Shown here: piece after piece, positions 9,366-18,478 of the stretch
How positions within the stretch are numbered: position 1 is the stretch's first letter
Layout: the number at the start of each line of letters is the position of its first letter
From: Salicibibacter cibarius
Lineage (GTDB): Bacteria > Bacillota > Bacilli > Bacillales > Marinococcaceae
Direction: 5' to 3'
Assembly (NCBI RefSeq): GCF_016495725.1
Contig: NZ_CP054705.1
Coordinates: 2,480,001 to 2,544,000, forward strand
DNA length: 64,000 nucleotides
Position numbers and translations under genes: made by a program
The notes under the pieces: model-generated
What the model saw: the letters and a program-made list of their open reading frames with translations, nothing else
Databases searched by the model: none
What the model was told of the DNA's origin: nothing

Positions 9366-10084
9366 GATCCATTCCCCCTTACGACGGTTCCAATATCTTC
9401 TCCTTGAACCGCCCGTTTAATATTCCCTTCTTTTGAAATCGAAAAAACGATGACCGGGATATTGTTATCCATGCATAAGGAAGATGCGGTCGAATCCATC
9501 ACGCCCAATCCGTCCTTTAAGACGTCAAAGTAGGATAGTTCCCGGTATTTAACCGCATTTTCGTTCTCCGCGGGGTCGGCATCATAAACGCCGTCCACGT
9601 TATTTTTTGCCATTAGGATGACGTCGGCTTCGATTTCAGCCGCCCGTAATGCTGCTGTTGTATCCGTCGTAAAATAAGGGTTACCGGTACCGGCTGCAAA
9701 GATGACGACGCGTTTTTTTTCCAAGTGCCGGATTGCTTTGCGACGTATGTATGGTTCAGCGACTTGCCGCATTTCTATGCTCGTTTGCACCCTGCTTTCC
9801 ACTTCAATTTCTTCAAGGCTGTCCTGTAAAGCGAGGGCGTTCATGACTGTTGCAAGCATCCCCATGTAATCGGCGGTGGCACGATCCATTCCTTGAGAAC
9901 TGCCTGCCATCCCCCTCCAAATATTACCGGCTCCGACGACGATGGCGATCTCCGTCCCCAACGCGGCTACTCCTTTTAGCTGGGAAGCAATGGATTGGAT
10001 GACGTTGGGATCAATGCCATACCCTTGTTCCCCGGCAAGTGCCTCTCCGCTTAATTTCAAAACCACGCGTTTGTAATTGTGCAT
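9362..10084 (-). CDS. pyrH: UMP kinase
   Basis: Phosphorylates UMP to UDP in pyrimidine nucleotide synthesis; bacterial-type hexameric amino-acid-kinase fold. Motifs seen: [12 protein letters not shown] at the N-terminus (ATP site), [26 protein letters not shown] and [12 protein letters not shown] for substrate binding. Length 240 aa is normal. The ATG at 10084 follows GGAGGC. It lies between tsf and frr. UMP kinases of this type are allosterically controlled by GTP and UTP (family knowledge). Confidence 0.98.
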   Translation of the reverse strand: MHNYKRVVLKLSGEALAGEQGYGIDPNVIQSIASQLKGVAALGTEIAIVVGAGNIWRGMAGSSQGMDRATADYMGMLATVMNALALQDSLEEIEVESRVQTSIEMRQVAEPYIRRKAIRHLEKKRVVIFAAGTGNPYFTTDTTAALRAAEIEADVILMAKNNVDGVYDADPAENENAVKYRELSYFDVLKDGLGVMDSTASSLCMDNNIPVIVFSISKEGNIKRAVQGEDIGTVVRGNGS

Positions 10085-10098
10085 CGTATGCCTCCATT

Positions 10099-10139
10099 AC
10101 TAGAAGTGAGAGGTGGGGTGGGGGGTGGGAAAACCCACC
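10099..10139 (+). repeat. heptamer microrepeat with G-rich run and small hairpin
   Basis: AGAAGTG and AGAGGTG are followed by a run of G blocks (GGGG, GGGGGG, GGG separated by single T) and then by GGTGGG-aaaa-CCCACC at 10124-10139, a 6-bp stem. It lies in the 72-bp tsf-pyrH gap. The plus strand, which is the template, carries the G blocks and could in principle form a quadruplex. Only the pattern is seen; function is unknown. Confidence 0.5.
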
Positions 10140-10156
10140 TGAATCCACCGTTTGCC

Positions 10157-11038
10157 TTACTCTTTCACTTGTGACATGACTTCGTCGGCAAAATTCTCCT
10201 CTTTTTTCTCCATGCCTTCTCCCACTTCATAGCGAATAAAGGAGGAAACTGTTGCGTTTTGGCTTTTCACGTATTGTTCAACAGTTTGATCACTGTCTTT
10301 CACAAATTCCTGATCCAGGAGCGTCACTTGTTGGAAAAATTTCTTCAAACGGCCTTCCACCATTTTTTCAACGATCTTTTCCGGTTTCCCTTCATTAAGT
10401 GCCTGTTGCTTAAGAATTTCTCTTTCTTTGTTGACCTCTTCTTCGGGGACTTCATCGCGCGACACGTACGTTGGCTTAATTGCGGCCACGTGCATCGCTA
10501 CATCCTTTGCAACCGATTCATCCGTTGTGCCGTCGACCACGGCAAGCACTCCGATGCTTCCTCCCATATGAAGGTAAGCGCCAAATGCCTGGTTTTCTGT
10601 TTTCTCAACGACCGCGAAGCGCCTTAGCGAGATCTTTTCACCTATGGTAGCGATTTGCTCGGTAATATACTGTTCGAGGGTGTCTCCGCCTTCAGTCTTC
10701 TGTGCCAACGCAGTTTCCACATCGCTTGGCTGATGGTCAAGCAGATGCTGAGAAATAGTCGCAACAACCTGTTGGAAGTTTTCGTTTTTCGCGACAAAAT
10801 CGGTTTCGGCGTTGATTTCCACAATCACTGCTTTATTGCCGTCAACCTTGACATTCGCCAATCCCTCTGCCGCGACACGCTCCGCTTTTTTCGCTGCTTT
10901 GGCGATTCCTTTTTCACGCAGAAAAGCAACCGCTTCTTCCATATTTCCATCTGTTTCCGTCAACGCCTTCTTGCAATCCATCATTCCGGCGCCGGTTTTT
11001 TCCCTTAGTTCTTTGACCTTGCTTGCGCTGATGGCCAT
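10157..11038 (-). CDS. tsf: translation elongation factor Ts
   Basis: Guanine nucleotide exchange factor for EF-Tu. The 293-aa protein shows the N-terminal UBA-like segment ([19 protein letters not shown], residues 8-26) and the exchange-core motif [10 protein letters not shown] near residue 80. The C-terminal coiled-coil/dimerisation part contains [15 protein letters not shown], ending [12 protein letters not shown] and later segments. The ATG at 11038 is preceded by AAGGAGG. It is downstream of rpsB, separated by a hairpin likely to act as an attenuator. Confidence 0.98.
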   Translation of the reverse strand: MAISASKVKELREKTGAGMMDCKKALTETDGNMEEAVAFLREKGIAKAAKKAERVAAEGLANVKVDGNKAVIVEINAETDFVAKNENFQQVVATISQHLLDHQPSDVETALAQKTEGGDTLEQYITEQIATIGEKISLRRFAVVEKTENQAFGAYLHMGGSIGVLAVVDGTTDESVAKDVAMHVAAIKPTYVSRDEVPEEEVNKEREILKQQALNEGKPEKIVEKMVEGRLKKFFQQVTLLDQEFVKDSDQTVEQYVKSQNATVSSFIRYEVGEGMEKKEENFADEVMSQVKE

Positions 11039-11070
11039 GTAAACTCCTCCTTATTTTTGGTTTTTCGTGG

Positions 11071-11104
11071 AAAAAAGGTGACATGGGACTCGCCCTTGTC
11101 ACCC
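11071..11104 (-). terminator. intrinsic terminator/attenuator between rpsB and tsf
   Basis: On the minus strand the stem GGTGACA (11103-11097) pairs with TGTCACC (11083-11077), followed by six T residues (11076-11071). It is a classic Rho-independent shape in the rpsB-tsf gap and probably sets the S2 to EF-Ts ratio by partial termination. Confidence 0.75.
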
Positions 11105-11119
11105 CGTTTTTTCGCTTCC

Positions 11120-11881
11120 TTATTCTTCAGCGCTTGTTGTTGCCGGTTCAGGTTCGGCATCCGGTTCTATTTGTTCTTCGTCCGCCACTTTTTCTTCTTC
11201 TCCCTGGCTTGCTTCCACAACGGCATCCGCCATTTTTGATGTCAACAAACGCACCGCGCGAATGGCATCATCATTACCGGGAATAACGTAGTCAACCTCA
11301 TCCGGATCACAATTGGTGTCGACAATGGAGATGATCGGGATGTTAAGTTTACGCGCTTCCGCAACGGCGATCCGTTCTTTGCGAGGGTCAATAATGAAAA
11401 CGGCGTCCGGCAGTGTCTTCATGTCTTTAATCCCGCCCAAGAATTTCTCAAGGCGATCCATTTCTTTTTGCAAAACCGTTACTTCTTTTTTCGGAAGGAC
11501 GTCAAATGTACCGTCTTCCTGCATTTTTTCCAAATCTTTAAGGCGCGCGATCCGCTTCCGGATCGTCTGGAAGTTTGTCAATGTGCCGCCTAACCAACGT
11601 TGATTGACAAAGTACATCCCGCAACGGCCAGCCTCTTCCTTTACGGACTCCTGCGCCTGTTTTTTCGTGCCGACAAACAAAATTTTGCCGCCGTCCGCAG
11701 CCAAGTTGCGCACGTATTTGTAGGTTTCATCTACTTTCTTCACCGTTTTTTGCAAATCGATGATGTAGATGCCATTACGTTCCGTGAAAATATAACGGCT
11801 CATTTTCGGATTCCAGCGTCTTGTTTGGTGGCCGAAATGCACACCTGCTTCCAGTAACTGTTTCATAGAAATAACAGCCAT
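11120..11881 (-). CDS. rpsB: 30S ribosomal protein S2
   Basis: Small-subunit ribosomal protein, 253 aa from the ATG at 11881 ([19 protein letters not shown]), which has AAAGGAGG 7 nt upstream. An open extension runs further upstream to 11974 but has no such site and is leader, not protein. Family signatures are [13 protein letters not shown] at residues 15-27, the VGTKKQAQ segment and [13 protein letters not shown]. The last 30 residues are very acidic ([23 protein letters not shown] in pieces), in line with a salt-adapted organism. It is the first gene of rpsB-tsf-pyrH-frr. Confidence 0.98.
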   Translation of the reverse strand: MAVISMKQLLEAGVHFGHQTRRWNPKMSRYIFTERNGIYIIDLQKTVKKVDETYKYVRNLAADGGKILFVGTKKQAQESVKEEAGRCGMYFVNQRWLGGTLTNFQTIRKRIARLKDLEKMQEDGTFDVLPKKEVTVLQKEMDRLEKFLGGIKDMKTLPDAVFIIDPRKERIAVAEARKLNIPIISIVDTNCDPDEVDYVIPGNDDAIRAVRLLTSKMADAVVEASQGEEEKVADEEQIEPDAEPEPATTSAEE

Positions 11882-12041
11882 ATTTTTTCCTCCTTTGGTT
11901 TTTTTCCTCCGCTTTGCATCATTTTCATGGAAAAACTGTCGTTCTCCCATTACTATCATTTGATAGTAGAACAAAACCGTGGTCGTTCGACGGCACCTTT
12001 GTTCGAATCAGCAAGCGTGTGTATTCAATAACACCGCAGTA

Positions 12042-12071
12042 ACTATACCATAAGATGCACGGGCTCGACAA
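12042..12071 (-). promoter_or_regulatory. sigma-A promoter of rpsB
   Basis: Minus-strand -35 TTGTCG at 12071-12066 and -10 TATAGT at 12047-12042 with an 18-bp spacer. Transcription would begin about 155 bp before the rpsB ATG, leaving a structured leader that may take part in S2 autoregulation (inference). Confidence 0.6.
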
Positions 12072-12182
12072 GCGTTATGTTGCGCTTCTATTATTCGTCA
12101 CTACGAGTTCAATGACTTTCAAAATAGGATCGCCTTGAATGACGGGTTGTAAACGTTTATCGCATACCCATTCGCAAATCAA

Positions 12183-12599
12183 TTATCTTTGTTCATGTTT
12201 TTTTAGCAACAATTCCACTTCTCCGTGGCCGAGGGAAAGCGCCTCGGCAATCTCCTGTTTACTTTTTCCTGTTTGTGCCAACCTTAACGCTTGCGCGGCC
12301 GGCGTTACTTGCGCTTCGTTCTCTCCGGTCGGTTCAGGTGGCTCATACCCTTTTTCCTGCTTTTCAAGTTTACCAGTTGCTTGTTCAAGCTCGGACAGGA
12401 AGGAGCTTTTTGGCGTTTTCGCTTGCATGGGTCGCAATTGCCGGAGCAGTCGCTCATTGTCTTCTTTCATTTCATTTGTGTACCTTTTTAACAATCGTTC
12501 AATTTCATCTCCGGTAGCGGCCTTTTTCTGAAAAAGATAGACGATGGCGGCAAGGGAGACGAAGTGCAGGAGTACACTTAGGATTACAAAGACGATCAC
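12183..12599 (-). CDS. swrB: SwrB-like membrane-anchored flagellar regulator
   Basis: The 138-aa protein has a single N-terminal membrane segment (VFVILSVLLHFVSLAAIVYLF, residues 3-23) and a charged coiled-coil region. Its C-terminal helix-turn-helix-like part (AQALRLAQTGKSKQEIAEALSLGHGEVELLL) is typical of the SwrB/DUF6115 family. In B. subtilis SwrB promotes flagellar export-gate maturation and swarming. It is positioned between the DUF342 gene and rpsB; in B. subtilis swrB lies between sigD and rpsB. Family assignment rests on position and layout, because the sequence is weakly conserved. Confidence 0.75.
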   Translation of the reverse strand: MIVFVILSVLLHFVSLAAIVYLFQKKAATGDEIERLLKRYTNEMKEDNERLLRQLRPMQAKTPKSSFLSELEQATGKLEKQEKGYEPPEPTGENEAQVTPAAQALRLAQTGKSKQEIAEALSLGHGEVELLLKKHEQR

Positions 12600-12638
12600 A
12601 ATTAGCCTCCTCTTTTTCTCGCGTGGCGTACGGTTGCT

Positions 12639-14027
12639 TTAAGAATCTTGTTCGGCGATGCGAATCTCCCCTTCGGACAAGAAAATTTTAACCGCGCTTC
12701 TGTTTTTCGTAATTCTGCGTTTATATTTGCCGATGTGCACGTTTGTATTCACGAAAACTTGATGGCTGATAAAAACCCCATCGTAACCGTGCCCGTCTAT
12801 TCGATCATTAATGGCTTGCAAGGTGTCGCGGGCGTCTCTCATTCGGTCGTAAAGCTCGCTAAGCGATTGGCGAATCCGAAGTTTCATTATTCGATCTTTC
12901 GTTGACAGAGGAGGATTCTCCTTTCCTTTCTCCGCCATTTTTGTTTGTAATGTTTGCAACTTGGCCTTTTCTTTTTTTCCGTTCAGTAAAACGCTTTCAG
13001 CTTCTTTTCGGGCCGTTAGCAACTTTTCCTGTACCCCAATGTATAGGGACGTGCGTGTGTTTAGCGTATTGCCTGCTTCTTTTACTTTGATCGTTCGGCC
13101 GGCGGAAAGTTTCCCGCCGACAACATTCCCTTTTCCACTCGTGCATATCAATGCATGTCCAGCCTCACATTGGCTGTGCAAAATGTGATTGGAAACATGA
13201 ATATTATGACCGGCAAAAACGACCCCTTGATTGATATAGCCACTATGAACATCATAGCGCGCGTTAATTTCCCCTTTTCCTTGGCCGGCAATGCCTTGTG
13301 AGACAAAGACAGACCCTCCTGCTTCCAAATAAGCAGCGTCGACGGATCCCTTGACATGGATATCGCCATCGGCATTCACCCGATAGCCGGAAGGGATGGA
13401 ACCATGAATGACGACATTTCCATTAAATGTGATACTCCCTGTTTTCATCGTTAGATTGCCGGGAACTTCATAGACGGGATAGACGTGCACGGTCCGGCCG
13501 GCGATGCTTAATTGGCCGTTCAGAATCGCTTGCAGGCTTTTCCCGTCTTCGGACAAAGCCGTGTTCTTTCCGGGTCTTAACGGAAAGTCTTTCCCTCTTA
13601 GGCCTGGGATCGTGTTTCCATATACATCCACACCGGACTCGCCTGTTGTTGGGTCCACTTTGCGGGCGACGATTTCGTTTTGCGTGGCCATCGGTATCTC
13701 AGTTACTTGTCGCAAATCCACAGAGCCGGAATCTCCGTTTTCTTCTCGTGATGAAGAGTGCTTGCGGGTCGTTTCCAAATACGCGTCCGTTCCGCGAGTC
13801 GGTTTTTTTCCTTTGGCCATAATCAATGGAAAGGTTACATGGATAGGATCATTCGCGAGTTTTCCGATGCTTTCGTCGTCAATGCCATAGACAATCCCAT
13901 TGGCATGCAAAAATTTTAGGACATCTTCTTCATGAAAATCCCCATCTTTCACCGGTTTATTTGAAAAGCAACTGGCCATCATTGCATCACGAGACACCTT
14001 TATTTTAAAGTACTTTGAAAGTTCCAT
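12639..14027 (-). CDS. DUF342/FapA-type beta-helix protein
   Basis: The 462-aa protein belongs to the DUF342 (FapA) family. There is an N-terminal domain up to about residue 170, then a right-handed beta-helix-like stretch of repeated G-x-hydrophobic turns (about 170-330; for example GSITFNGNVVIHGSIPSGYRV, and VHVSN-type rungs). A coiled-coil follows (about 335-410) and then a basic C-terminus. The family occurs in fla/che operons of bacilli and clostridia beside sigD; its biochemical role is not settled, with assembly, polymer or cell-surface regulation suggested. The ATG at 14027 follows GGGGGC. It lies 42 bp after sigD. Confidence 0.8.
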   Translation of the reverse strand: MELSKYFKIKVSRDAMMASCFSNKPVKDGDFHEEDVLKFLHANGIVYGIDDESIGKLANDPIHVTFPLIMAKGKKPTRGTDAYLETTRKHSSSREENGDSGSVDLRQVTEIPMATQNEIVARKVDPTTGESGVDVYGNTIPGLRGKDFPLRPGKNTALSEDGKSLQAILNGQLSIAGRTVHVYPVYEVPGNLTMKTGSITFNGNVVIHGSIPSGYRVNADGDIHVKGSVDAAYLEAGGSVFVSQGIAGQGKGEINARYDVHSGYINQGVVFAGHNIHVSNHILHSQCEAGHALICTSGKGNVVGGKLSAGRTIKVKEAGNTLNTRTSLYIGVQEKLLTARKEAESVLLNGKKEKAKLQTLQTKMAEKGKENPPLSTKDRIMKLRIRQSLSELYDRMRDARDTLQAINDRIDGHGYDGVFISHQVFVNTNVHIGKYKRRITKNRSAVKIFLSEGEIRIAEQDS

Positions 14028-14069
14028 GCCCCCACGTCCCCTCCAATTAAACTATAGCCCGGCGAACGG

Positions 14070-14837
14070 TTATATTTTTGCTTCTTCTTTTTGAAATGCC
14101 TGTTTTAAACGAAACAACGCCTTTGCATGAAGTTGGGAAATCCTTGAAGTGGACAACCGCAATGTATGGCCGATTTCCGTCAAGGTCAGATCTTCTTGGT
14201 AAAAAAGGGAGAGCACGAGTTTTTCTTTCTCCGAAAGCGTCGATATCAGATGTTGCAACTGTTTCTTTGTCTCATTCTTTTCTGCCTCTTCATGAGGAGT
14301 GGGCGTTTGATGATCTTGCAACATGAACGGATGACCATCTTCCCGGTCCTCGTCCTCCGGCGCTTGATCGATCGATAATAGCTGTGCCATGTAATTTTCG
14401 GCCGTCGTTTTTAAAACATCATCGATGGATAGCTGAAGCGTGTTCGCAACTTCATATTCCGTGACATGCCGGCCTTTTTGCTGTTCAAGCCATTCCGTCG
14501 TATCTTCAATCCTTTTTGCCTTTTCCCGCGAAGAGCGAGGCAGCCAATCCTCTTTCCGCAAACTGTCAATGATAGCCCCGCGTACGCGAAAGGACGCATA
14601 TGTATAAAATTTCAAATCACGTCGATGATCGAATTTTAACAACGCATCGTATAAGCCAATCATGCCTTGCGACCGCAAATCCTCACGGTCGACATTTGTC
14701 GGAAGCGTAGCGCCGATTCGCTGCACATGGTAATCGACGAGCGGAGAGTGGGCAGCCATAATTTCTTCGGCTGCCTGTTCATCTTTTTCATTGATCCAAC
14801 GGGCCCAATGATCATCCATTGCGGTTGGTCGTTCCAT
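14070..14837 (-). CDS. sigD: flagellar/motility sigma factor SigD (FliA/WhiG family)
   Basis: The 255-aa sigma-28 factor drives late flagellar, autolysin and chemotaxis genes. Region 2 is visible as EDLRSQGMIGLYDALLKFD...FYTYASFRVRGAIIDSLRKEDW (about residues 53-100), region 3 around TEYEVANTLQLS, and region 4 as LSEKEKLVLSLFYQEDLTLTEIG with the helix-turn-helix up to LHAKALFRL. An AAGGGAGG Shine-Dalgarno precedes the ATG. In B. subtilis cheD-sigD-swrB are contiguous; here a 303-bp gap with repeats separates cheD from sigD, which may change coupling. The anti-sigma factor FlgM is expected elsewhere. Confidence 0.96.
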   Translation of the reverse strand: MERPTAMDDHWARWINEKDEQAAEEIMAAHSPLVDYHVQRIGATLPTNVDREDLRSQGMIGLYDALLKFDHRRDLKFYTYASFRVRGAIIDSLRKEDWLPRSSREKAKRIEDTTEWLEQQKGRHVTEYEVANTLQLSIDDVLKTTAENYMAQLLSIDQAPEDEDREDGHPFMLQDHQTPTPHEEAEKNETKKQLQHLISTLSEKEKLVLSLFYQEDLTLTEIGHTLRLSTSRISQLHAKALFRLKQAFQKEEAKI

Positions 14838-14853
14838 GGTAGCGCCTCCCTTG

Positions 14854-14896
14854 CTAGAGGTTAGAGGTTAGAGATTAGAGGTTAGAAGTTTGAAGT
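14854..14896 (+). repeat. tandem heptamer repeat (TAGAGGT x4-6)
   Basis: Five to six tandem 7-mers (AGAGGTT, AGAGGTT, AGAGATT, AGAGGTT, AGAAGTT, TGAAGTC) lie immediately upstream of sigD. This is the longest pure run of the heptamer family in the window. Copy number could vary by slippage. Confidence 0.6.
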
Positions 14897-14987
14897 CGGA
14901 TTGGCAGGAATCATTGAAAAAACCGATTTCTTCATCTAAACTTCTTTCCCTCTGAGTAGTCATCGTAATTGATTCTGGTTATTCACC

Positions 14988-15120
14988 AAAATATATAGTT
15001 GGTATCATGGTAATAACACTTGCTAGCGGAGAAAAATACGGAGACTCCTGTGGAAAGCCGCAGTGTTTTTCCGCAACGATGACCATCGTTCATGATCACA
15101 CCTATTTATCAATGTTTACC
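14988..15120. mobile_element. MITE-like dispersed element, copy A (cheD-sigD gap)
   Basis: About 130 bp that match the element at 26002-26136 along nearly the whole length: shared AAAATmTATmGTTGrTATC start, GCTAGCGG/GCTAACGG, and an exact CGATGACCATCGTTCATGAT-like right part (GTGACCATCGTTCATGAT in the other copy). The middle forms a hairpin of GCGGAGAAAAATAC with GTGTTTTTCCGC. Copy A has a 13-bp insert, GGAGACTCCTGTG, in the loop and a decayed right terminus. No reading frame is present. The gap between cheD and sigD otherwise holds only the heptamer run. Confidence 0.65.
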
Positions 15121-15140
15121 CTTGATTCTTTCTTACCTTT

Positions 15141-15644
15141 TCAATAAATCTTAGTCCCGCTGTGAATCGTTCGTACCGAAAGCGATTGATCCTTAAGTGA
15201 AAATACAACACTTCGTCCCTCGGATCCGCCTGTTACATCTGCCATGATCGGGATATTCGCTTGTTTCAACGCTTCTCTTGCCACTTCGGTATTGCGTTCG
15301 CCAATCTTCATCATCGGATCAACCGTTGACAACCGTTGAAACATGTTTGCCCCACCGGCAATTTTCGCGCGTAACGTGGCGTTCCGGAATGGGCCGAGTC
15401 GCTGCATCGTTTCAAGGAGCAACGGCACTGCTGTGTCCGCATACTTTGCACGGTTAAAATCATCGTTTCTGCGAATCGAAGCGTCCGGCAACATGACATG
15501 GGCGAGAGCAGCCGCTGCACCGTTCGCGGGATAAATGACAATCGCAACACATGACCCCAATCCGGAACTCCCGATCGAATTCGGCGCCAAACAATACCCC
15601 ATATCCGCCATTCCAACTTTCACCGTTTTTTTCGTCAACGTCAT
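15141..15644 (-). CDS. cheD: chemoreceptor glutamine deamidase CheD
   Basis: Deamidates chemoreceptor glutamines and stimulates CheC in the B. subtilis-type adaptation system. The 167-aa protein carries the catalytic Cys in GLGSCVAIVIY (near residue 32) and the catalytic His in LAHVMLPD (near residue 49). Further conserved parts are AKIAGGANMF and GGSEGRSVVF. The ATG overlaps the cheC stop by four bases, so the pair is translationally coupled. It is retained although cheA, cheW and cheB are missing from this operon. Confidence 0.95.
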   Translation of the reverse strand: MTLTKKTVKVGMADMGYCLAPNSIGSSGLGSCVAIVIYPANGAAAALAHVMLPDASIRRNDDFNRAKYADTAVPLLLETMQRLGPFRNATLRAKIAGGANMFQRLSTVDPMMKIGERNTEVAREALKQANIPIMADVTGGSEGRSVVFSLKDQSLSVRTIHSGTKIY

Positions 15645-16258
15645 GACGGCATACCTTCTAAAGCAGTACGAAGGACATTCATACTGCCCGGTTCGGGGAG
15701 TAAGTAAAACTGTGCCTGAAAACGTTCCGGGCTTTTTTCAAACCAATCGTTAAAATTCGTTTGAATCAAAATAACGTCATCCCCGTATAACGAAAGAGGC
15801 AAGAGGCTTGGGGTTATCGCCGCACCCGCCATATCGATCACAACATCCGGTATGGATGATCGCACATTTAATTTCGTCAAATCGGCAAACGTCGCTACAT
15901 AAGCACCGGTAATGATATTTCCAAATTCACGAAGCGCTGAATGGCCGATCCCTTCCAAGATCCCACTCTGTTCTCCGGTTAATTGCTTGACAATGCTTGA
16001 GACATGAGCAGCAGGGAAAATAAACAGCATCGTCGCCCGAAACGCACCCTCCATTTTGAGGGAAATTGCAGCGACTTCGTTTTCGGCACCGCCCGCCAAT
16101 GCGATAATATCGTCAAAGCCGGTGACCGTAACGGCCGGGACCGTCATTTTACATGGCATATCCAACAACTGGGAAAGGGAAGTCGCCGCCTGACCCAGCC
16201 CGATGTTGCTAATCTCTCGGATTTTATCTAATTCTGTTCGACTGATGGTAACCATCAT
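15641..16258 (-). CDS. cheC: CheY-P phosphatase CheC
   Basis: Phosphatase of CheY-P and partner of CheD. Two active-site helices with the E-x-x-N pattern are visible: IREISNIGLGQAATSL near residue 15 and LREFGNIITGAYVATF near residue 115. The start is taken at the ATG pair 16258/16255, which has GGGGAAGTGG just upstream; a longer frame to 16294 (GTG) lacks a ribosome site. This gives about 205 aa, the usual size. It directly follows flhA (44 bp), where B. subtilis has five genes in between (flhF, flhG, cheB, cheA, cheW). Confidence 0.95.
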   Translation of the reverse strand: MMVTISRTELDKIREISNIGLGQAATSLSQLLDMPCKMTVPAVTVTGFDDIIALAGGAENEVAAISLKMEGAFRATMLFIFPAAHVSSIVKQLTGEQSGILEGIGHSALREFGNIITGAYVATFADLTKLNVRSSIPDVVIDMAGAAITPSLLPLSLYGDDVILIQTNFNDWFEKSPERFQAQFYLLPEPGSMNVLRTALEGMPS

Positions 16259-16302
16259 TTTCCACTTCCCCGTTCGAATACTCGGTTGAAACACAAACTT
16301 GT

Positions 16303-18342
16303 TTAAGCGACATTGACCACTCCCACACTTTGAATCACCACTTGCGGTTCCAACTCGTTATAGGACAAGACCGGAACATTCGGGAATTGCCGTTCAATCA
16401 AATGGCGGACGTGCATTCGTACTGCAGGGGAACAGAGAATGACCGGTGTTTGCCCCAATTCAGACAGCTTTTCTGCTTCCCGACCGATCGTTTCAATCAT
16501 TTTGCCCGAATCTTCGGGTGGCATGGACAAAAAAGTTCCGTGTTCCGTCTGTTGGAGCGCATCTGCAATTTTTTTCTCTGCAGTGCCTGCCAGGGTGACG
16601 ACATATAATGGTCCGTTGTTCGGAACGACAGCCTTTGTAATTTGCTTGGATAACATTTGTCGCGCGTACTCTGCGATTAACTTCGGATCTTTGACCATCT
16701 GCCCATAGTCCGCCAACGCTTCAAATATTATAGGGAGATTTCGGATCGAAATTTTTTCCTTCAATAGGGTTGCCAACACTTTTTGAATGTCGCCAAGGGC
16801 CAGCGGGTTTGGCGTAACCTCTTCCACAAGCGTCGGGTGAGACTCTTTCAAATGCTCGACAAGTTGTTTCGTTTCTTCGCGCCCCAATAATTCATGAGCA
16901 TGGCGTTTTATCGTTTCCGTTAAATGGGTGGACACAACCGAAGGTGGGTCAACGACTGTATAGCCTGCGATTTCGGCATCATCTTTTTGCGCTTCATTCA
17001 CCCATAGTGCCGGCAGACCAAATGCCGGCTCTACCGTTTCGATGCCGGTAACCGTTTCATCCTCGACACCGGGGCTCATGGCCATGTAATGATCGAGGAG
17101 CAATTCCCCGCGCGTGATTTCATTGCCGCGAATTTTAATCACATATTCATTCGGTTGGAGCTGAATGTTATCGCGGATGCGAATGACAGGCACGACAATC
17201 CCATAATCGAGCGCCAATTGGCGCCGGATCATGACGACCCTGTCAAGCAAGTCCCCGCCTTGGTTTGCATCTGCAATCGGAATGAGTCCATAGCCAAACT
17301 CGAATTCGATCGGATCAATCGTCAAAAGCTCCGTAACCTGCTCCGGAGAGGTAGTATTCTCGGGGCGCTCTTCCTCTTCCGTTGCTTCCGGTTCTTTTTC
17401 CAAGTTGTCGGATTTGCGTCGAGACAGCGTCCATGCGCCTATGCCGAGAAACAGAGCGATCGGCAGAGTAACAATATTGTTAATCGGCGTGAGCAGACCG
17501 AGGAGCAGAATGGCAGCCCCCGCGATATAGAGCAATTTGGGATACGCAAGCACCTGCTCGCTGATGTCGTAGCCGAGCGACCCGTCCGATGCCGCCCGTG
17601 TTACGACAATGCCCGTGGCTGTCGCGATCAAAAGGGCCGGAATTTGTGTTACGAGCCCATCGCCAACCGTGAGCAATGTGTACGTGGCGGCTGCTTCCTG
17701 AAAACTCATCCCATGTTGAAGCATCCCGATGATAAAGCCGAAGATAATATTGACGAGTACGATGACGATGCCCGCGATCGCGTCCCCTTTGACGAATTTG
17801 CTCGCGCCGTCCATCGACCCGTAAAAGTCCGCTTCCTCTTCAATTTTTTCCCGTCTCGCTTTTGCTTGTTGTTCCGTAATTAAACCGGCATTAAGATCCG
17901 CGTCAATGCTCATTTGTTTCCCGGGCATCGCATCAAGGGTAAAGCGCGCGCCGACTTCAGAAACACGTTCCGCGCCTTTAACGATGACGATAAACTGGAT
18001 AACGACGAGAATAAGAAAGATGACAAAACCGACGAGCGCATTCGAGCCGACAACAAAGGACCCGAACGTATCAATGACGCTGCCCGCCTCTGCGAGGCTT
18101 AAAATCGCGCGGGTCGTCGATACGCTTAACCCAACGCGAAACAACGTCGCCAACAAAAGCACAGTCGGAAAGATGGAAAAATCCAACGGTTCTTTCATAT
18201 TCATGGCGACGAGGATGATGATGAGTGACATCGAAATATTAACGATGATAAGCACATCAATCATCGGAGACGGCAATGGGAAAATAAGCATTGCCACGAT
18301 TAAAATAACGCCTATTAAAATGACTAAATCACGTGCTCTCAT
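16303..18342 (-). CDS. flhA: flagellar export gate protein FlhA
   Basis: Major component of the flagellar type III export gate. The 679-aa length is typical. About eight N-terminal membrane segments cover residues 5-310 and include the conserved FHIPEP-type region SVSTTRAILSL...ERVSEVGARFTLDAMPGKQM. The cytosolic domain (about 340-679) binds chaperone-substrate complexes and contains GREETKQLVEHL and the terminal LSYNELEPQVVIQSVGVVNVA. It lies between flhB and cheC. FlhF and FlhG, normally encoded next, are absent here. Confidence 0.98.
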   Translation of the reverse strand: MRARDLVILIGVILIVAMLIFPLPSPMIDVLIIVNISMSLIIILVAMNMKEPLDFSIFPTVLLLATLFRVGLSVSTTRAILSLAEAGSVIDTFGSFVVGSNALVGFVIFLILVVIQFIVIVKGAERVSEVGARFTLDAMPGKQMSIDADLNAGLITEQQAKARREKIEEEADFYGSMDGASKFVKGDAIAGIVIVLVNIIFGFIIGMLQHGMSFQEAAATYTLLTVGDGLVTQIPALLIATATGIVVTRAASDGSLGYDISEQVLAYPKLLYIAGAAILLLGLLTPINNIVTLPIALFLGIGAWTLSRRKSDNLEKEPEATEEEERPENTTSPEQVTELLTIDPIEFEFGYGLIPIADANQGGDLLDRVVMIRRQLALDYGIVVPVIRIRDNIQLQPNEYVIKIRGNEITRGELLLDHYMAMSPGVEDETVTGIETVEPAFGLPALWVNEAQKDDAEIAGYTVVDPPSVVSTHLTETIKRHAHELLGREETKQLVEHLKESHPTLVEEVTPNPLALGDIQKVLATLLKEKISIRNLPIIFEALADYGQMVKDPKLIAEYARQMLSKQITKAVVPNNGPLYVVTLAGTAEKKIADALQQTEHGTFLSMPPEDSGKMIETIGREAEKLSELGQTPVILCSPAVRMHVRHLIERQFPNVPVLSYNELEPQVVIQSVGVVNVA

Positions 18343-18375
18343 CGTTCCATCTCCTTCAAAGACTCGGGCGGGCTT

Positions 18376-18441
18376 CTACGAGGTCGTTTCAGTATGGGTG
18401 TGTATAACAGGCTTGGATTCGGTAACAGTTTCAGGCGCCAT
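18376..18441 (-). CDS. possible 21-aa peptide between flhB and flhA
   Basis: An ATG at 18441 has a good ribosome site (AAAGGAG, 5 nt spacing) in the 152-bp flhB-flhA gap and opens a 21-codon frame ending TAG. The peptide is Thr/His/Glu rich (its C-terminal part reads VIHTHTETTS). No family is recognised. It may be an upstream ORF coupled to flhA translation, or a remnant of a larger gene. Only the strong ribosome site and position support it. Confidence 0.3.
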   Translation of the reverse strand: MAPETVTESKPVIHTHTETTS

Positions 18442-18478
18442 GACCGCTCCTTTACGACCGGTTGAAAAATAGGCTCAA

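Noticed and set aside
10108-10129. G-quadruplex in the tsf-pyrH gap as a regulatory element
   Set aside because: The G blocks are on the template strand only and belong to the heptamer repeat; there is no evidence for function, so it is recorded only as part of that repeat.
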